In this document: positions 10,001 through 21,979 of the stretch, in pieces
How the letters are laid out: each line of letters opens with the position of its first letter
Numbering within the stretch: position 1 is the first letter of the stretch
Source: Microdochium bolleyi
Lineage: Eukaryota > Ascomycota > Sordariomycetes > Xylariales > Microdochiaceae
Reading direction: 5' to 3'
NCBI GenBank assembly: GCA_001566295.1
Contig: KQ964249.1
Coordinates: forward strand, 1,178,001 to 1,242,000
DNA: 64,000 nt
The notes under the pieces: model-generated
What the model was told of the DNA's origin: nothing
The model's database searches: none
The model's input: the letters and a program-made list of their open reading frames with translations, nothing else
Program-made: the position numbers and the translations under genes

Positions 10001-13000
10001 AGATTGATTTCGACACATGGATCAAGAGCGCCAAGTTCTCGTTCGACAAGCATCTCGGAACTTTCGAATCTAATCAGGAGCACTTCCGGAATGGCACTGA
10101 CCAGCCACTCATCACGGCGATTCGATCGGAGAATCCTGAGATCGCTTTAGAGCTGCTTGACCGCGGTGCCGACCCCAATGTCATCACGCCGTCATCTTGG
10201 GAGGTTGTCACGAAGGAATGGGCTCGCAGATACAACAAAGGCCGGGCCGCCATTGACGTTGCCAGAGATTCTCTGGAAAAGCTGCGCCAATACAAAGGCG
10301 AGAAGTCTGACTTCATGCAGCTCGCCAACAACTCTGTACGAAGGTCCGACAGGGTCAGCGTTGTCGAGCCGCCAAAGGGCCCAATCGAGACCGATTCGTT
10401 CCTTGCAAAGTTCGACAAGGATTCGTATCAACATTGGGTCGTCTCAAATGACATTGCTTACCGCATGAGATACCACAAGAAGGAGCTGGAGCGTTTCGAG
10501 AAAGAGCGTGCCAAGAAGACGAGCTCGGCTGGGCTTGAAGAGAAGCGGGAAGCCATCGATGATCTGATCTCGCAGCTCGAGAGGGTGGTATCTGCACTCG
10601 AAGCGAAGGGCGCAAAGTCTTTCAAGGAGCAATACCCGGACATCCAAGACAAGGCAGAAACAGTCAGCGACTCCGGAGAGGACAAGAAGCAGACACCCTA
10701 TGAGTTCGAATTTGACTTCATCGGCGTCAAAGACCTCACACAAGCACGGAAAACTGCTTACGTTGAGCTGTAAGTCCAACTAGACGCACCCACCTGCGCT
10801 GAAGCCACCACTAATGATGCATTAGATTTGACGCATGCTGGAATGGCAACATTGACAAGATCAAGAAACTCACTCTCACTTCGTGGGATGGAGAGGACAA
10901 AGAATCTCCTCTCAAGATTGCGGTCAGCGACAACAAGAGCAACAATCCCTTCTCGCTGGCTTTCCTCCGTGGTCACCTGGATGCCGCCAAGGCAGTCCTC
11001 GAGATTGCCCAGGCTCAATGGACACCAACCGAGGAAGAGAACACTCGCTACAAGATGACGCAAGGAGACGAAGAGGACTCTTACGAGGATTCGGATGCCG
11101 AGAGCGGCGACGAGCCAGAGGTGTATAAAGAGGTCGTTGTCGACAAGGTCACGATCGACAACATCGGGCAAATCTCCATGCAAGTTACGAGCAACGTTCT
11201 TCCCACGACTGTTCTGGACTGGCCTGCCGCCGTCATCGAAGGCCTCGACGACAAATCTCTTGACGAAAACAGCGTGTTCACCCTCTTGTACTATGTCATT
11301 CGCCGGGGAGATGTGCAGCAGTTCAAGTTCCTCGTCGAACTGTACGCGCACTACACGGCCCAGCAACGAGCGGATGACGGAGAGCTCGATGGGCAGCGCA
11401 AGGCCTTTGTTTTCCCGGCAGACCGGTTCAACGATGCCATCCGGTTCGGCCGCATCGAAATGCTCTCCGAACTCATCAAGACGACAGGTGCGGGACTGCC
11501 TTTCGACGATCTTGTCAAGAAGAGTGGCGTGGAGATGAAGGTCAAGCCACGCTACTACCAGGGCCTGTCCGTCTATGGCAAGAAACGTGCCGACTGGGCA
11601 AATGCCGGACGCAACTTGGTGGTGAAACCCACTGGACCTAAAGCTTCGCCGCTTCTCACAGCGGCAGCGACAGGCTCATTGGAATCGCTCGAGTGGTTTG
11701 CAAGTGATACACCGATGCGCTACTACACTGAGTTCGGCAGTTCTAAGATGGCTCAGGATCATCCCAGCGTGAAACATCTGAGAGCTGTGGAAGGGAGGTT
11801 CGACCGAGCTGTCGCCAAGTGGCTCGGCATGCAAAGTAAGTCAAGCTTCCTTGAAAACTCCAAGAAACATCATCTAATTCGTGACCTTTCTTCAGGCGAT
11901 CTTGTTATCCACTGCGCGGTGATGGGACCTGTAAGCGATGAGCAGAATCGAGTCGTCGAGTACTTGACAAGAACGTATCCTGCGTCGCTGGAGACCAAGT
12001 CCAATGAGGGATACACGCCTTTGTTCTTGGCCTTCCTGCTTGGCAGAGTGCAATATGCCAAGACTCTCATCGACGCCCAGGCCGACATCTCGGTCAAGGA
12101 CAAGAAGTACAACAATCTGATTCATGCTGCCTTGACGAACAAGCCCAAGAAGACCGAGCAGCTTCGGAAGCTGCTGGACCTCCTGGAGCCCGAGATGAGA
12201 AACCATCTGTTCATGCAGAGGAACGGACTGGCGCACGGTGGCGACACACCACTGCACTTCTGGCTGCAGGATGCCAACCAACTCTCCTATTCGTACAACT
12301 ACAGCTCTAGGTACGGCAACTACCGCAGCGAGCTCGGCGAGGAGAACAAGGACAACGTCGAGATCATCAAGGTTCTGCTGGACATCTCAAAGGGAGCGGA
12401 GCTCGAGATCCTGAACAGCGCCGGCAACACGATCCTGCACACTGCTGTCCTGCGACAGGTGCCAGCGCAGATGGCCGTCATCATCGAGGCCAATCCCAGA
12501 CTGCTTTTCCGCGAGAATGCAGTCGGCCGCACCCCGACGGAGATTGCGTACGACCGCTACATCCACGAGAAGGTGTCCAACGTGGAACCCATCGAGGACC
12601 ACATGCCCGATGTGACGAACCTGACCACCCTTCCTCCGTCCTACTTCCTCCATAAGAAGCTCGGCAAGACTAAGACCGACCGGTCGCGCAAGGAGGTGTC
12701 ATGGGAGGTGTGCGCCGAATACCTAGCCAAGTACCAGGACGGCGCCAAGCGCCGGCTCGTCAGCCTCAACGAAGCCAACGACGTCGCCATCCGCATCGGC
12801 GAGAGCTACACTGGGCAGCGGTACTTCCAGAAGACACCAGTCCAGCCCGCCGACGCCGACGCCGGGGACGAGGAGGAGGACGAAGAGGCCAAGAAGAAGA
12901 GAGAGGAGGAGGAGGCCGCAAAGGCAGCCGACATCAGCACCATCAAGTACAACGAGGTCAAGTACACGGCGTGGTTCACCTCGGAGGAGAGCGAGACGGA

Positions 13001-13055
13001 CAAGAAGGACGGCGAGCCCATCGTCTGCCCGGACTGTGGCACCGCGCACGAGTGA
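7100..13055 (+). CDS. Very large ankyrin-repeat protein with an N-terminal nucleotidyltransferase-like module
   Basis: Eight exons: 7100-7378, 7452-7821, 7889-7917, 7976-7999, 8076-9848, 9907-10769, 10826-11835 and 11896-13055, giving 1835 residues. Introns are 56-76 bp; exons 3 and 4 are only 29 and 24 bp, but together they read CSQYPTRHIQ-IVLRVYKS in frame, which supports them. Clear ankyrin repeats appear at about residues 515-590 (DYTGRTPLHLAVTSS, DGQTALHLAAARGN), around 725 (CSPLHLAILGGHCEVV) and again in the last third (GYTPLFLAFLLGR, GNTILHTAVLR). A strongly acidic linker separates the first two groups, and an acidic coiled stretch precedes the C-terminal CPDCG. Residues about 133-250 carry the spaced signature of the Pol-beta-type nucleotidyltransferase fold: AAGSS (139-141), SDVDLFLYG (D173, D175) and GFDIDCAC (D243/D245). 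The ankyrin assignment is secure; nucleotidyltransferase activity is inference. Confidence 0.85.
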
Positions 13056-13583
13056 CTGCGCCATGAGCGACGCTCGGTGACCCGGCATCTGACGCGGCCC
13101 CGGTCGGGTTTTGCCCAGCAGCTCCTGGTGCAGACCATCACGTCCGTCCTGATGACGCTGATTATTTGTTCGTGGAGATATGTCAACTATCGTAGGGGCC
13201 GGGACGACGAGTTTGGGGAGTGGATCATGTGGTTCAAGAAGTGTTTGACATGATTTTGATGTGATTTTCACACAGGAAAGCAAAGACAATTTTCGCACTT
13301 TTGAACTGGGTCATTCGCGCAGGCTTGATCGTCTATTTTGTGTTCGTACTCCGGCCGGCTATGCGGACGTCGTCACTGTCTGTATATTTTTGAGGGTATC
13401 ATTTTTTATGTTGTCGGTTTTGTTGAGTATCTCTACCCTGCGTGCTTTTTGGAGGCTCCCATGGAACGCAGTTTTCCCTTCAAGAACACTATCCACGCGC
13501 TTTATGTCGCGCATAGTTTCATAGTGTCCTTTGCAATGAAAGTTGAGTGGTTTTGAGAACCTGTAGCCATGTGCCGTTCTTCT
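13056..13583. other. Convergent 3' region
   Basis: About 530 bp between the 3' ends of the ankyrin gene and MTD1. It is T-rich around 13380-13450, as expected for 3' UTRs. Short open frames here have no family resemblance. Confidence 0.5.
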
Positions 13584-14717
13584 CTAGCCGTCCAGGAAGG
13601 CATCGCTCTTGGCCTTGGCGTTGGTTTCGTCGGTGCTGCCATCGGCCTTGGTGGACGGGCGGTTGGCAATGAGGCGCTGCAATTGTACCAACAGTCAGCA
13701 TTCATGGCCAGAGCAGCTTTTTTGAACAGGAAATGAACTGAACCTGCAGATTCGACAAAGAAAAAGAGCAAAACGACTTACCACCAAGTTACGCAGCAGC
13801 ACGGCGATGGTAACCTTGCCGACGGACGGCACATAGATTGACGCCTTCTCCTTGACGGCGGGGCCGTCAAAGTTGCGGAACGACGAGAAGTTGATGCACA
13901 CGGCACCATCGCGGACCAGCTCCGTGGGGACCTTGTACTTCTCGGCGGGCACGCCGCCGATAATGACGTCGCTGATGGGCACGCACTGCTCGAGGCCCCA
14001 GCCCTCCTTCTCCTCGGTCTTGTGGCGCGGCTGCTTGATGCCCTGGCCGCGCGTGAAGAGCTGGACGCCCGTGATGTCGACCGAGTAGACGGTCGCGCCG
14101 TCGTTGGCGAGCAGCGCGGCCAACGGGCGGCCGTTGACCTCGGAGCGGTTAATGACGGTGATGGTCTTGCCGTAGAGCCGGTTTCCGTAGGGCAGAATGG
14201 CATTGTAGATCTGGAGGTACTCGAGGATCTTGACGACGGCGAGGGGCGTGCAGGGGAGGATGGACTTTTTGAGGTTGGAGGGAGCGTCGAGGAAGCGCGT
14301 GTTGTGGTACATGTTGTAGATGTGCTTGTGGCACAAGCCCTCGACGTCCTTCTCGAGCGCGACCGTCTCCTGGATGTACTTGTCGTGCGCCGGGTTGCCG
14401 GGGAAGATGGGGTAGTAGACGATGATGCCGTCGACGGCGGAGTCGTCGTTGGCGGCCATGATGGCCTCCTCGAGGGTGTCCTTGTCAACCTGGCGGAGGT
14501 CGAAGTGGAAGCCATTCTCCTCGCACGTCTTCTTGGACCACTCGGCGTACTTGATCGCGGCCGGGTCGTCGTTGGCGAGGAAGGCGGCCAGGGTGGGCTT
14601 GCCCTCGGAGTCGAGCTGGACGGTCTTGAGGGTGTCCTTGACCTCGGACAGCAGGTTCTTGGCGATTGTCTCGGCCAGGATGACCTTACAGGTCTTGAAG
14701 TTGTCTTGAGCTGCCAT
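13584..14717 (-). CDS. MTD1: Cytosolic NAD-dependent 5,10-methylenetetrahydrofolate dehydrogenase
   Basis: Two exons, 13782-14717 and 13584-13676, with a 105-bp intron, give 342 residues. The protein oxidises 5,10-methylene-THF to 5,10-methenyl-THF with NAD+ and so supplies one-carbon units for purine synthesis in the cytosol. It shows the TCKVILAETIA opening, the YYPIFPG and KDVEGLCHKH segments, LPCTPLAVVKILEYL, and the Rossmann segment TITVINRSEVNGRPLAALLAND. It ends with YVPSVGKVTIAVLLRNLV spliced to RLIANRP. This is the monofunctional yeast Mtd1 type, not the trifunctional C1-THF synthase. The open frame extends 5' to a GTG at 14837 with an Arg/Ser-rich, targeting-like translation. The ATG at 14717 agrees with the family and is preferred. 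It is divergent from MMS19. Confidence 0.92.
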
Positions 14718-15672
14718 TGCGGATGATATTCTCGACTGGATGGTCTGGGAAAGGGGACAGCACGAAGTCGACGCTGAGCGAGGAGAAATTGAGAGGCGAG
14801 ACGTTGTCGCTACGGTCAAGACGAAGGGAAGTCGCACGGCGAACCAGCACCGAGACGATCACGAAGTGGGAAAAGAGGCAGCAGGTTTACAACGATCTAC
14901 GGAAGCAGGAACCCCGGGTGGGAAGATGCGGGACCGCACTGACAGGCTTAGCTAAGGGTGACGGTCCGGCCTCCTGCAGCGAGCTTGGTCGCGCCGCAAC
15001 TCCCAAAGAGCGAATCGGAAAGGGCGAGTATCAATTAGCAGCAGAACTATGCGACTCGGTCGCGCAATCCATGTATGCGCCGAAAGACGGACCAGGTAGA
15101 GGCAGGAAAAAAATATTTCGAATGCCCCTCATCGCGACCGATTGGTGCCCCGCTTGCCGATTTCGGGATGGTGGTGTGCAGGGTCCTCCCCCGGCGCATT
15201 GCGACGTCACTGGCCACTGCAGCGTTCCTTATGTGTGACACCAGGGAAGCCTGCGACTGTCTCGCCCGGCTTGCCTAGAGCTATGCATGTGGAAAGAGAC
15301 CAGGCCCTGTCATCCATCGCATCGAGGCTCGTCAAGTGAATTGGTAGCCTGACTCGCTGATATCTCCCTCTGCGCCGCTCCTCGAAGCCACTCCACCAGT
15401 AGACGTGCCCCGCATCCAGGGCAGCTCCAAACCGCCGAATCGGAGCACTGACGTTGTGCCACCACAATATCTCCAGGCTATCAGACATTCGCTACGTCGT
15501 TGCCGCGGCCGCTATTGTAAGACCCTGGCTTGAGGAGTGAAAACCAGCGGCATCTCAAACGCCTGCTCCATCTCTCTCCGCAGCTAGTCGGTGCTGTACA
15601 GCAAGCAGTATCTCGTCTACTCGTCCTCGCCGTTGAGGAGGAGGCAACTCCGAGACCACCTGTTGCGCCGAT
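14718..15672. promoter_or_regulatory. Divergent promoter region between MTD1 (-) and MMS19 (+)
   Basis: Some 950 bp with no recognisable coding sequence. It should contain both promoters and 5' leaders. No TATA box or repeat stands out. Open frames here translate to composition-driven sequence without family motifs. Confidence 0.5.
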
Positions 15673-18600
15673 ATGGCCGGATCCAAGTTCGATGAGCTGG
15701 CTCTGCAGTATGTTCTAGCCATAGACCAGCCCGCTGAGGCTGCAGCCGCCGCCGAGGCCGCCACCTTGATCCAGAGCTCGTCCAACAACCGCATCCTTGT
15801 TGGACAATGGGTCTCTTCCATAAACCGGTGGATTTCGCCCGATGCCGGCTCGGGTGATCGCATGGATGAGGGAAGCGGTTTGGATCAAGACCTCATATCA
15901 CGAGCCAAAGGTGAGACCCCCGTATGAAGATAGCCCGTCCCGTAAAACGATTCACTGACACTCTTCCAGCACTCGACTTCCTCGCGAGCACTCTCGAGGT
16001 TCTCAACCGCGATGCCCTCCGCGCGGACCAGGTTAAGCTTCTTGCCGCGTTCTTTGGTTCTCTCTTCTCGAGCGATCATAGAGCAGGAGTTGCTGCCTCT
16101 GCCAAGGCTCTGAAGCAGCTCACCCAGATGAAGGCATTTCAACCGGCTCTCGCGAGCGATATCATCGGCAATGTCAGCAAGCTCGGTGACGACTTCAAGC
16201 TGCAAGCACCTGCAACCCGTCTCGAGCTATTTGAACTGTTCAATGGCTTCTTCGCGGATCCCAGCGTGGTCAAGGATCTCTCGACACGGCATGGTGAGGG
16301 TTCCGAATTCATGACCGGACTGTTGGCCCTCTGCAGAAGCGAGCGAGATCCAAAGAACCTCTTGATATGGTTCTCGATCCTCCAGATCTTCCTCAGATCA
16401 TTTTCTCCATCCAAGGAGATGCTCGAGGCGACGTTCAAAGCTTTCTCTGCATACTTCCCAATCTCCCTGAGAGCTTCAACCACTCCCTCGGGCATCACTG
16501 CTGACGACCTGAAGCGTGCCGTGCGTGCGTGCTTCTCGGCCGACTACCGCCTGGCAGGCCTGACCATTCCCTTCCTCATTGGCAAGCTCGACCAGGGGGA
16601 CGCGGTCACAGTCGCTGTAAAGGTCGACATCTTGCAGACTCTAGAAGCTTGCCTCTCGCAATATGAGGAACCACAACAAAGTGTTGTGCCGTACATGGAT
16701 CAAGTCTGGAACTCTCTCAAGTATGAGGTTCGCAACGGTGAGGTAGCAGACACAGTCGAGGCCACGCTGAAGACTATCGCAGCACTGACACGCCGGCTCG
16801 ACGACGGCAATCTCCGTGCTTTCTTCACATCTGCATGGCGGGACTTGGGTGACGATTTGGCCAACCCCTCGTACGCCGCTCAGGCTGGACGTCTTCTTGT
16901 CGCAATCTCCGGTGCCAGCATACGCTCATTCGACCTTGCTGCGTCACAATCGATGTCGCTCATCCAAAGTACCATCAAGAACTCCAAAACTTCGAGCCAC
17001 CAGCAAGATCTTGTAATAGTCTTGAACTCTTTGCTTCTTGTTCGGACACATTTGGACTACGGCGATAGGGACCGCATCGAGCTCTCAAGCGATGCACTAT
17101 TTGGCGACACTCTCTTTACCGATATCTACCAACGCCTCTGGGAAGAGTTTGTCAACGATGACACGACGGGTGCGGAAAAGAACGGACTGCTGCAAAAGTT
17201 GATGGAGGGCATGGCTACTCTGGTCGGCCAGCGCGCATCAAACGACCAGACGAAGCGTTTGTGCTCAGACCAAACATGCGTCCTGATATTGGGACAACTC
17301 GCCAAGCCTGCCATCGTGTGCCCGCTCACAGATACTGCCCTATTAGGATCAGCTTCGACACCTGCTACACAAGATGCTCTGCAGGACTCAGCTGCGTCAT
17401 CACTGACTCGGGCGATTCCTCAGTTCCCCGAAGGTTTCCAGCAAGTCCTCCTGATATTCTTGTCAACAGTGAAGTCGGTACTCGATTCCCAGACGGTGAC
17501 AGCGGACCTCTCGGTAAACATACAGGTAGCTGCTGCTACGCTTTCAGATATTGTGTGCTCCGATACCGCTTCAGAGTCGACAACATCTGCGACCTCGCGA
17601 GCTCTCACGTATGCACTGTTACAGGGGCTCTCGAAGGTGCTCAGCATTCCCGCACAATCTGCCCCGGAGAAGCAGCAACTAGTGTCCGCCTTCATTGCAT
17701 CAATACACCTCAACGTTACCAAATCTCTGCAGACGCTGGTCAAGAGATCTGGTTCAGAAACTCAAACACCGCCCATCACGAAGGAATGGTTCAGCCAGTA
17801 TCAGAACGCTGTCGCTGACTCGATAGCCTCTCCCAATCTGAGAAATGCGGACGCTGTCCCTACAGCGGAATCTGTTGCCGGGCCAGTCAGCACCTTCACG
17901 CAGCTATTGGCCTTTTATCTGTTGGTCGTAAGAGAGTTGTACATCAGCTTTACATGCACAGGGCAAGTCTCGACGGAAGACGCCTCGCCGGGATCAGTCG
18001 GCCTGTCAACAGCAGTTCTAGAGTTCACCACAAACGACCAAGAGGTTTGCCTGCATCACCTGGGCCTACTAGCCTCATCCGTTGTGCGGTCGCTTTCGCA
18101 AGAGGAGCAGGTTGCTCTCTCGCTCGATAAGGGCGCTTTCGTCCTATTCCACGATAACTCGACAACAGGGCCGGTTGCTGGCACATTCAGTCCTCGCGAT
18201 AAGTTCAGGACAGTACCTCTGACCATGGGCGTGCTGCAAGGACTACATCCTGCAGCAATTGACGACCAGGTAAGTCAACCATCTGATAGACATCTCATAT
18301 ACCTCTTTTCAGGCCATTCTGCTAACGAGAGCTTAGCTTCTTGTGTCTGCCTTGGAAAACGTCCTGCATCATCTTTTGTCGCCCAATCCCGACTTTTCGC
18401 TCACAACTCGCGCCGCGCTCGACAACGTCTTGACGATACTTTCCAACAAGCACCAGCCAAAAGGAGCAGAGCGTTCTGCAAAGCGGCTCGAGATTCAAGA
18501 TTCAATCATCAAGAGCTACGAGCAAATCGTTCAGACTGAGCCAGCCACCAAGGGAGATCCTCTATGGCAGGTGCGAGCATTCTCCAGCATCTTACAGTAC

Positions 18601-19489
18601 CTCGCAGGCGACGTCACTCGGTTCCAGGGCAACCCGGCGGAGAACAAGTTGCTCCAGCACATCTGCGAGCACGCACCGCGCGACGAGAGATACGGGGACG
18701 CCTTCGCGAAGTGCTTCGGCATCCTTGTGAGCCCCAAGCAATGCCTGAGCTCCGAGAATCATGTCATCCGGAAGAGGCTCAGCGAGCAGTGGATCTACCA
18801 CCAGGCCGTCCAGCCATACTACTCCGAGTGCCTCTTACCACCAAAGGCCTCGGAGGCTGGCGAAAAGCCAAGTGTGCCTAGAGCAGCTCGCGCTCGGGCC
18901 GCAGCGGTGTTCGCAGTCCTGCAGCATCTCAAGTACGAGCACTACGGGGCGGACGCGGCGCAGATTGTGCGGATCGTCGTCAGCAGGTTGTCCGCGCTGG
19001 GACCTGGGCAGGAGGTCGACTCGTGCCTTGCAGTGCTCAACACGATCCTCGACAAGGAACCCTCGGCGCTCAAAGAGCATCTGGGTCCTCTGATCCGCGG
19101 CGTTACGCAGGTTTATAGGGAGTCCATTGAACTTGCACGGTCCGGCGCCCGCCGCGGGCAAAATGACCGCAGTTTCCGTAAGTCACCTAATCTTCTCCAT
19201 GATTGTTCTCGGGTCGATGCACTGCGTGCCAGGCGAAATACCCTCTTGCCTGTACAGGGTCCTCCGCCGTGAACGTTGACGCTGACTCCTCGGTCCATCC
19301 ATTACAGACTCGAACCGCAAGCATGCCCTCACGTTCCTCTGCAGGGCCGCCACCGTCTACGAGACGTCGCACGTCCTGCCGCACCGGCAGTCACTTCTCC
19401 GGCCCCTCTCAATGGCGTGCGGCGACCCCGTGCGAGAGATCAGGCGTATTGCACTAGCGACTAGGCAGGCGTGGGAGGCTTTGAACTAG
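15673..19489 (+). CDS. MMS19: MMS19 HEAT-repeat protein (cytosolic iron-sulfur targeting, DNA repair/transcription)
   Basis: Four exons: 15673-15910, 15970-18269, 18337-19177 and 19308-19489, giving 1186 residues. Mms19 is the HEAT-repeat scaffold of the cytosolic Fe-S targeting complex (with CIAO1/Cia1 and MIP18/Cia2). It delivers clusters to DNA polymerases, XPD/Rad3 and other nuclear enzymes. The N-terminal domain is recognisable: a helical start (KFDELALQYVLAID), then ALDFLASTLEVLNRD, SGITADDLKRAVRACF and YRLAGLTIPFLIGKLD. The C-terminal HEAT domain ends in the typical SNRKHALTFLCRAAT and GDPVREIRRIALATRQAW. Intron 1 restores the codon before LDFLASTLE. Intron 3 (130 bp) is longest but both flanking exons match the family. 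Length is in the usual fungal range. Confidence 0.92.
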
Positions 19490-19789
19490 GTAGCATATTG
19501 TGTAGATACATGGACTGTAGCGATCGATAGAAGCCAAGCCATAGCATTGCATTGCGATCCATATTTCTCCGAACTGCATGTCACAGCCATGACGTGCTTT
19601 TGCGTTGTGGTGGGTATAATAAATCTTGCTCGCTTGCTTTCTGAACTCTGATCCTGGTGGCTGCAACAGTCCTGCAAAAATATTTCTTTCCCACTTCGAG
19701 GGCGTTTTGTTCGCAGTTTGCAGTATAACAGTACACAAAGCTCGCCCGCCGCTTCTCCCGACAGTTCTCCATTGACAGCTGGCGGCTTT
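19490..19789. other. Convergent 3' region between MMS19 and SPC2
   Basis: Three hundred bp shared by two converging 3' UTRs. An AATAAA occurs near 19618 on the plus strand. Nothing else is seen. Confidence 0.45.
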
Positions 19790-20661
19790 TCACGCCTTCT
19801 TCCTGCCCTTCGCCTTGTTGGCCCCAATGTCAGCGCCGGACGCCGTCGTGCCTTGCTGGGCTGCCAGGATCGCATCCAGAACCGCCGGGTCCGTGCGGCT
19901 GAGCAGGTCCTGCTCAGAAACACCGTTCGTCCCCGCGATCGCAGAAGCAGCCGCGGGGTTAGAGGCCGAGGCCACGCGCTTGGGATCAGCCTGGCCGATG
20001 ACGGGAACCGCGGTTGCGAGCATGGTCTGGAAGGGCAGCGCGATGAAGTGGCCGGCCGAGTCGAACCACTCGGTGAAGGAGCGGTTGATCTCTATGGAGG
20101 ATGGTTTGGTGCTGCTGCCCTTCGGGGTGATGCTGATGGTCATGTTGTAGATCGGTACGTTTTTGGTCGTGGCTGTGCTTATCGAGATCTGAAAAGGAAC
20201 AGAAAACCACTGTGTTAGCAAACCCCTGCCTTTGCTGGATGATCGCTCTTGTTTCGGCCGAGTGGTGCATACCTTGCTCCCGTCCGGTGCCGTGGCCTGG
20301 TACACGATACTCTTCTCGACAAACGAGATCCAGTATGTCAGCGCAGCATTGAGCAGCGCGTACACAGCAACGGCCACGGCCGTGTACAGCTTGGTGCTCT
20401 CGAAGCCAAACTTGTAGTCCCAGCCGAAGCACGCCGCCGCGAGCGCGAAGGCGCCGTATCCGAGCGCCAGCCGCGTGTCGGCGAGCGTATGGTCCTGCTT
20501 GAACTTGAGGGAGTTGAGGTAGTTGGGTATCGCGTCGTCCGAGGTGTTCTTGAGGTCTGTGCAGGGTGAGATCAGAAAAGGAGCCGAGACCGAGGATGGG
20601 GATTCAGAGACAGCGGCGTACCAGCAAGATTGTGCACTGATATCCGTTCTTGCGACGCCAT
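19790..20661 (-). CDS. SPC2: Signal peptidase complex subunit 2 (25-kDa microsomal subunit)
   Basis: Three exons on the minus strand: 20622-20661, 20273-20556 and 19790-20188, giving 240 residues. Spc2/SPCS2 is a non-catalytic ER-membrane subunit of the signal peptidase complex that links it to the translocon. The cytosolic N-terminus (MASQERISVHNLAD) leads to KQDHTLADTRLALGYGAF and two adjacent membrane segments: about residues 45-65 (LGYGAFALAAACFGWDY) and 70-95 (AVAVAVYALLNAALTYWISF). This hairpin and the FVEKSIVYQATA segment after it are diagnostic. The first exon is 40 bp with a GTACGC donor; it yields the only sensible N-terminus. The tail is Ala/Lys-rich. It is head-to-head with EMC3, another ER membrane-biogenesis gene. 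Confidence 0.9.
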
Positions 20662-21051
20662 TGTGCCGAAATATTGGCCCTGGAGGCTCTCGAAACGAAG
20701 CTGGATGAGATCGAGGGCGCTGCTGGAAGCTGTGGGAAGCCGGAAAGGGTCGCAGCGGTGGCAGGCTTGCAGTTCTTTGGTGTTGGAGATGTGCAGGTGT
20801 CCGTACTGATCCCCAATGTTTCCATGGCGCAGCTCGTCAGGGACCAGAGCTTAAAGGCGTGGGGTCCCCCAGCGCGCAAGGTGGCTTCAATGTGCAACAT
20901 CTGACACCGGCTTACATAAGGGCAAGCACCAATCGCATGGCCTAGCTCGACCTCACCTCATCCTCTCCTAGCTTTCCCCCCGCATAACGCCTCAATTCCA
21001 GCTTCAAACTCCAGCAACACCTACTAGCTGGCAGAAGAGCCTCGGTCCAAG
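20662..21051. promoter_or_regulatory. Compact divergent promoter between SPC2 (-) and EMC3 (+)
   Basis: Only 390 bp separate the two start codons, so the genes must share or interleave promoter elements. The EMC3-proximal part is C-rich (a CTTTCCCCCC tract near 20975). No TATA box was seen. Confidence 0.55.
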
Positions 21052-21979
21052 ATGGCGGAACTCCCGGCGCAGACGATCAACCGCGATCCTCAGCTATTGT
21101 AAGTCTCTGTGCTGCTCGTCCAGGGCGGCCTCTCAAATGAGCAAGCTTGCTGACAGCCTTTGTCTCCCTACGACAGCTACTGGATCTTGCTACCAATCAC
21201 GGTGGTTATGATCCTGACGGGCATACTGCGACATGATGTTACTGTCATGCTGGCCTCGGCCCCGAAGAAGCCCGACGTCAAGACGATGAAGGAGCAGCGC
21301 GCTCTCGTGCACGGCATGACCACGCGGACCAACTTCCACGCCCTGTCCGCCCCATCCTTCCGCGCCCGCCGCGACTACCTGATCACGGCGTACGAGAACG
21401 GCGCATTCCTCAAGGACCCCGGGAATGCGGGCCAGCCGCCGCCGAACCCCATGTCGGATCCGAATGCGATGGAGGGTATGATGGGCCCCATGAAGAACCA
21501 GATGGCCATGATGATCCCCAACACGCTCATCATGAGCTGGATCAACGCCTTCTTCAGTGGTTTCGTCGTCCTCAAGCTTCCCTTCCCCTTGACCGTCAAG
21601 TTCAAGAGCATGCTCCAGGCGGGAGTCGCGACCAGGGAGATGGACCCACGCTGGATGAGCAGCATCAGCTGGTACTTCCTCTGCTACTTTGGTCTGCAGA
21701 GTGTCTTCAACTTCCTTCTCGGGAGCGAGGCTGGTACGTTATGCCCAGTGTTTAAACCTGTCCCGTGCTGGCGTGTATCATGCTAACTGTTTCTCCCCCC
21801 CCGCAGCCGCCAGCCAGATGGCCCAGCAGATGCAGATGCAGGGCGCTGGCAACCCTGCCATGTTCGGCCCTGGCAACGACCCTGACAAGCAGTTCAAGGG
21901 TGAGGCTGAGAACTTGGCCGTCATTGCCCACTACTCTGTCCTCGACGATGTCGAGGATCGCCTGCTCGCAAGCCTTTAG
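21052..21979 (+). CDS. EMC3: ER membrane protein complex subunit 3
   Basis: Three exons: 21052-21098, 21177-21733 and 21807-21979, giving 258 residues. EMC3 is an Oxa1/YidC-superfamily insertase that forms the transmembrane groove of the ER membrane complex. The protein starts MAELPAQTINRDPQLFYWILLPI, where the first membrane segment begins right after splice 1. The conserved core MIPNTLIMSWINAFFSGFVVLKLPFPLT is followed by a Met-rich ATREMDPRWMSSISWYFLCYFGL. Cytosolic methionine-rich loops (MEGMMGPMKNQMAMM) and a second Met/Gln-rich stretch (QMAQQMQMQG) are typical of the insertase family. The C-terminus ends AHYSVLDDVEDRLLASL. Introns are 78 and 73 bp. Length matches the family (about 250-260). 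Confidence 0.94.

Noticed and set aside
13261..13556. Hydrophobic short frames 3' of the ankyrin gene
   Set aside because: T-rich 3'-UTR sequence naturally translates to Phe/Leu/Val; no conservation signal visible.
14022..14726. 234-codon frame antisense to MTD1 (and similar long frames antisense to GT17, CYS3 and NSA2)
   Set aside because: Shadows of GC-rich, codon-biased genes on the opposite strand.
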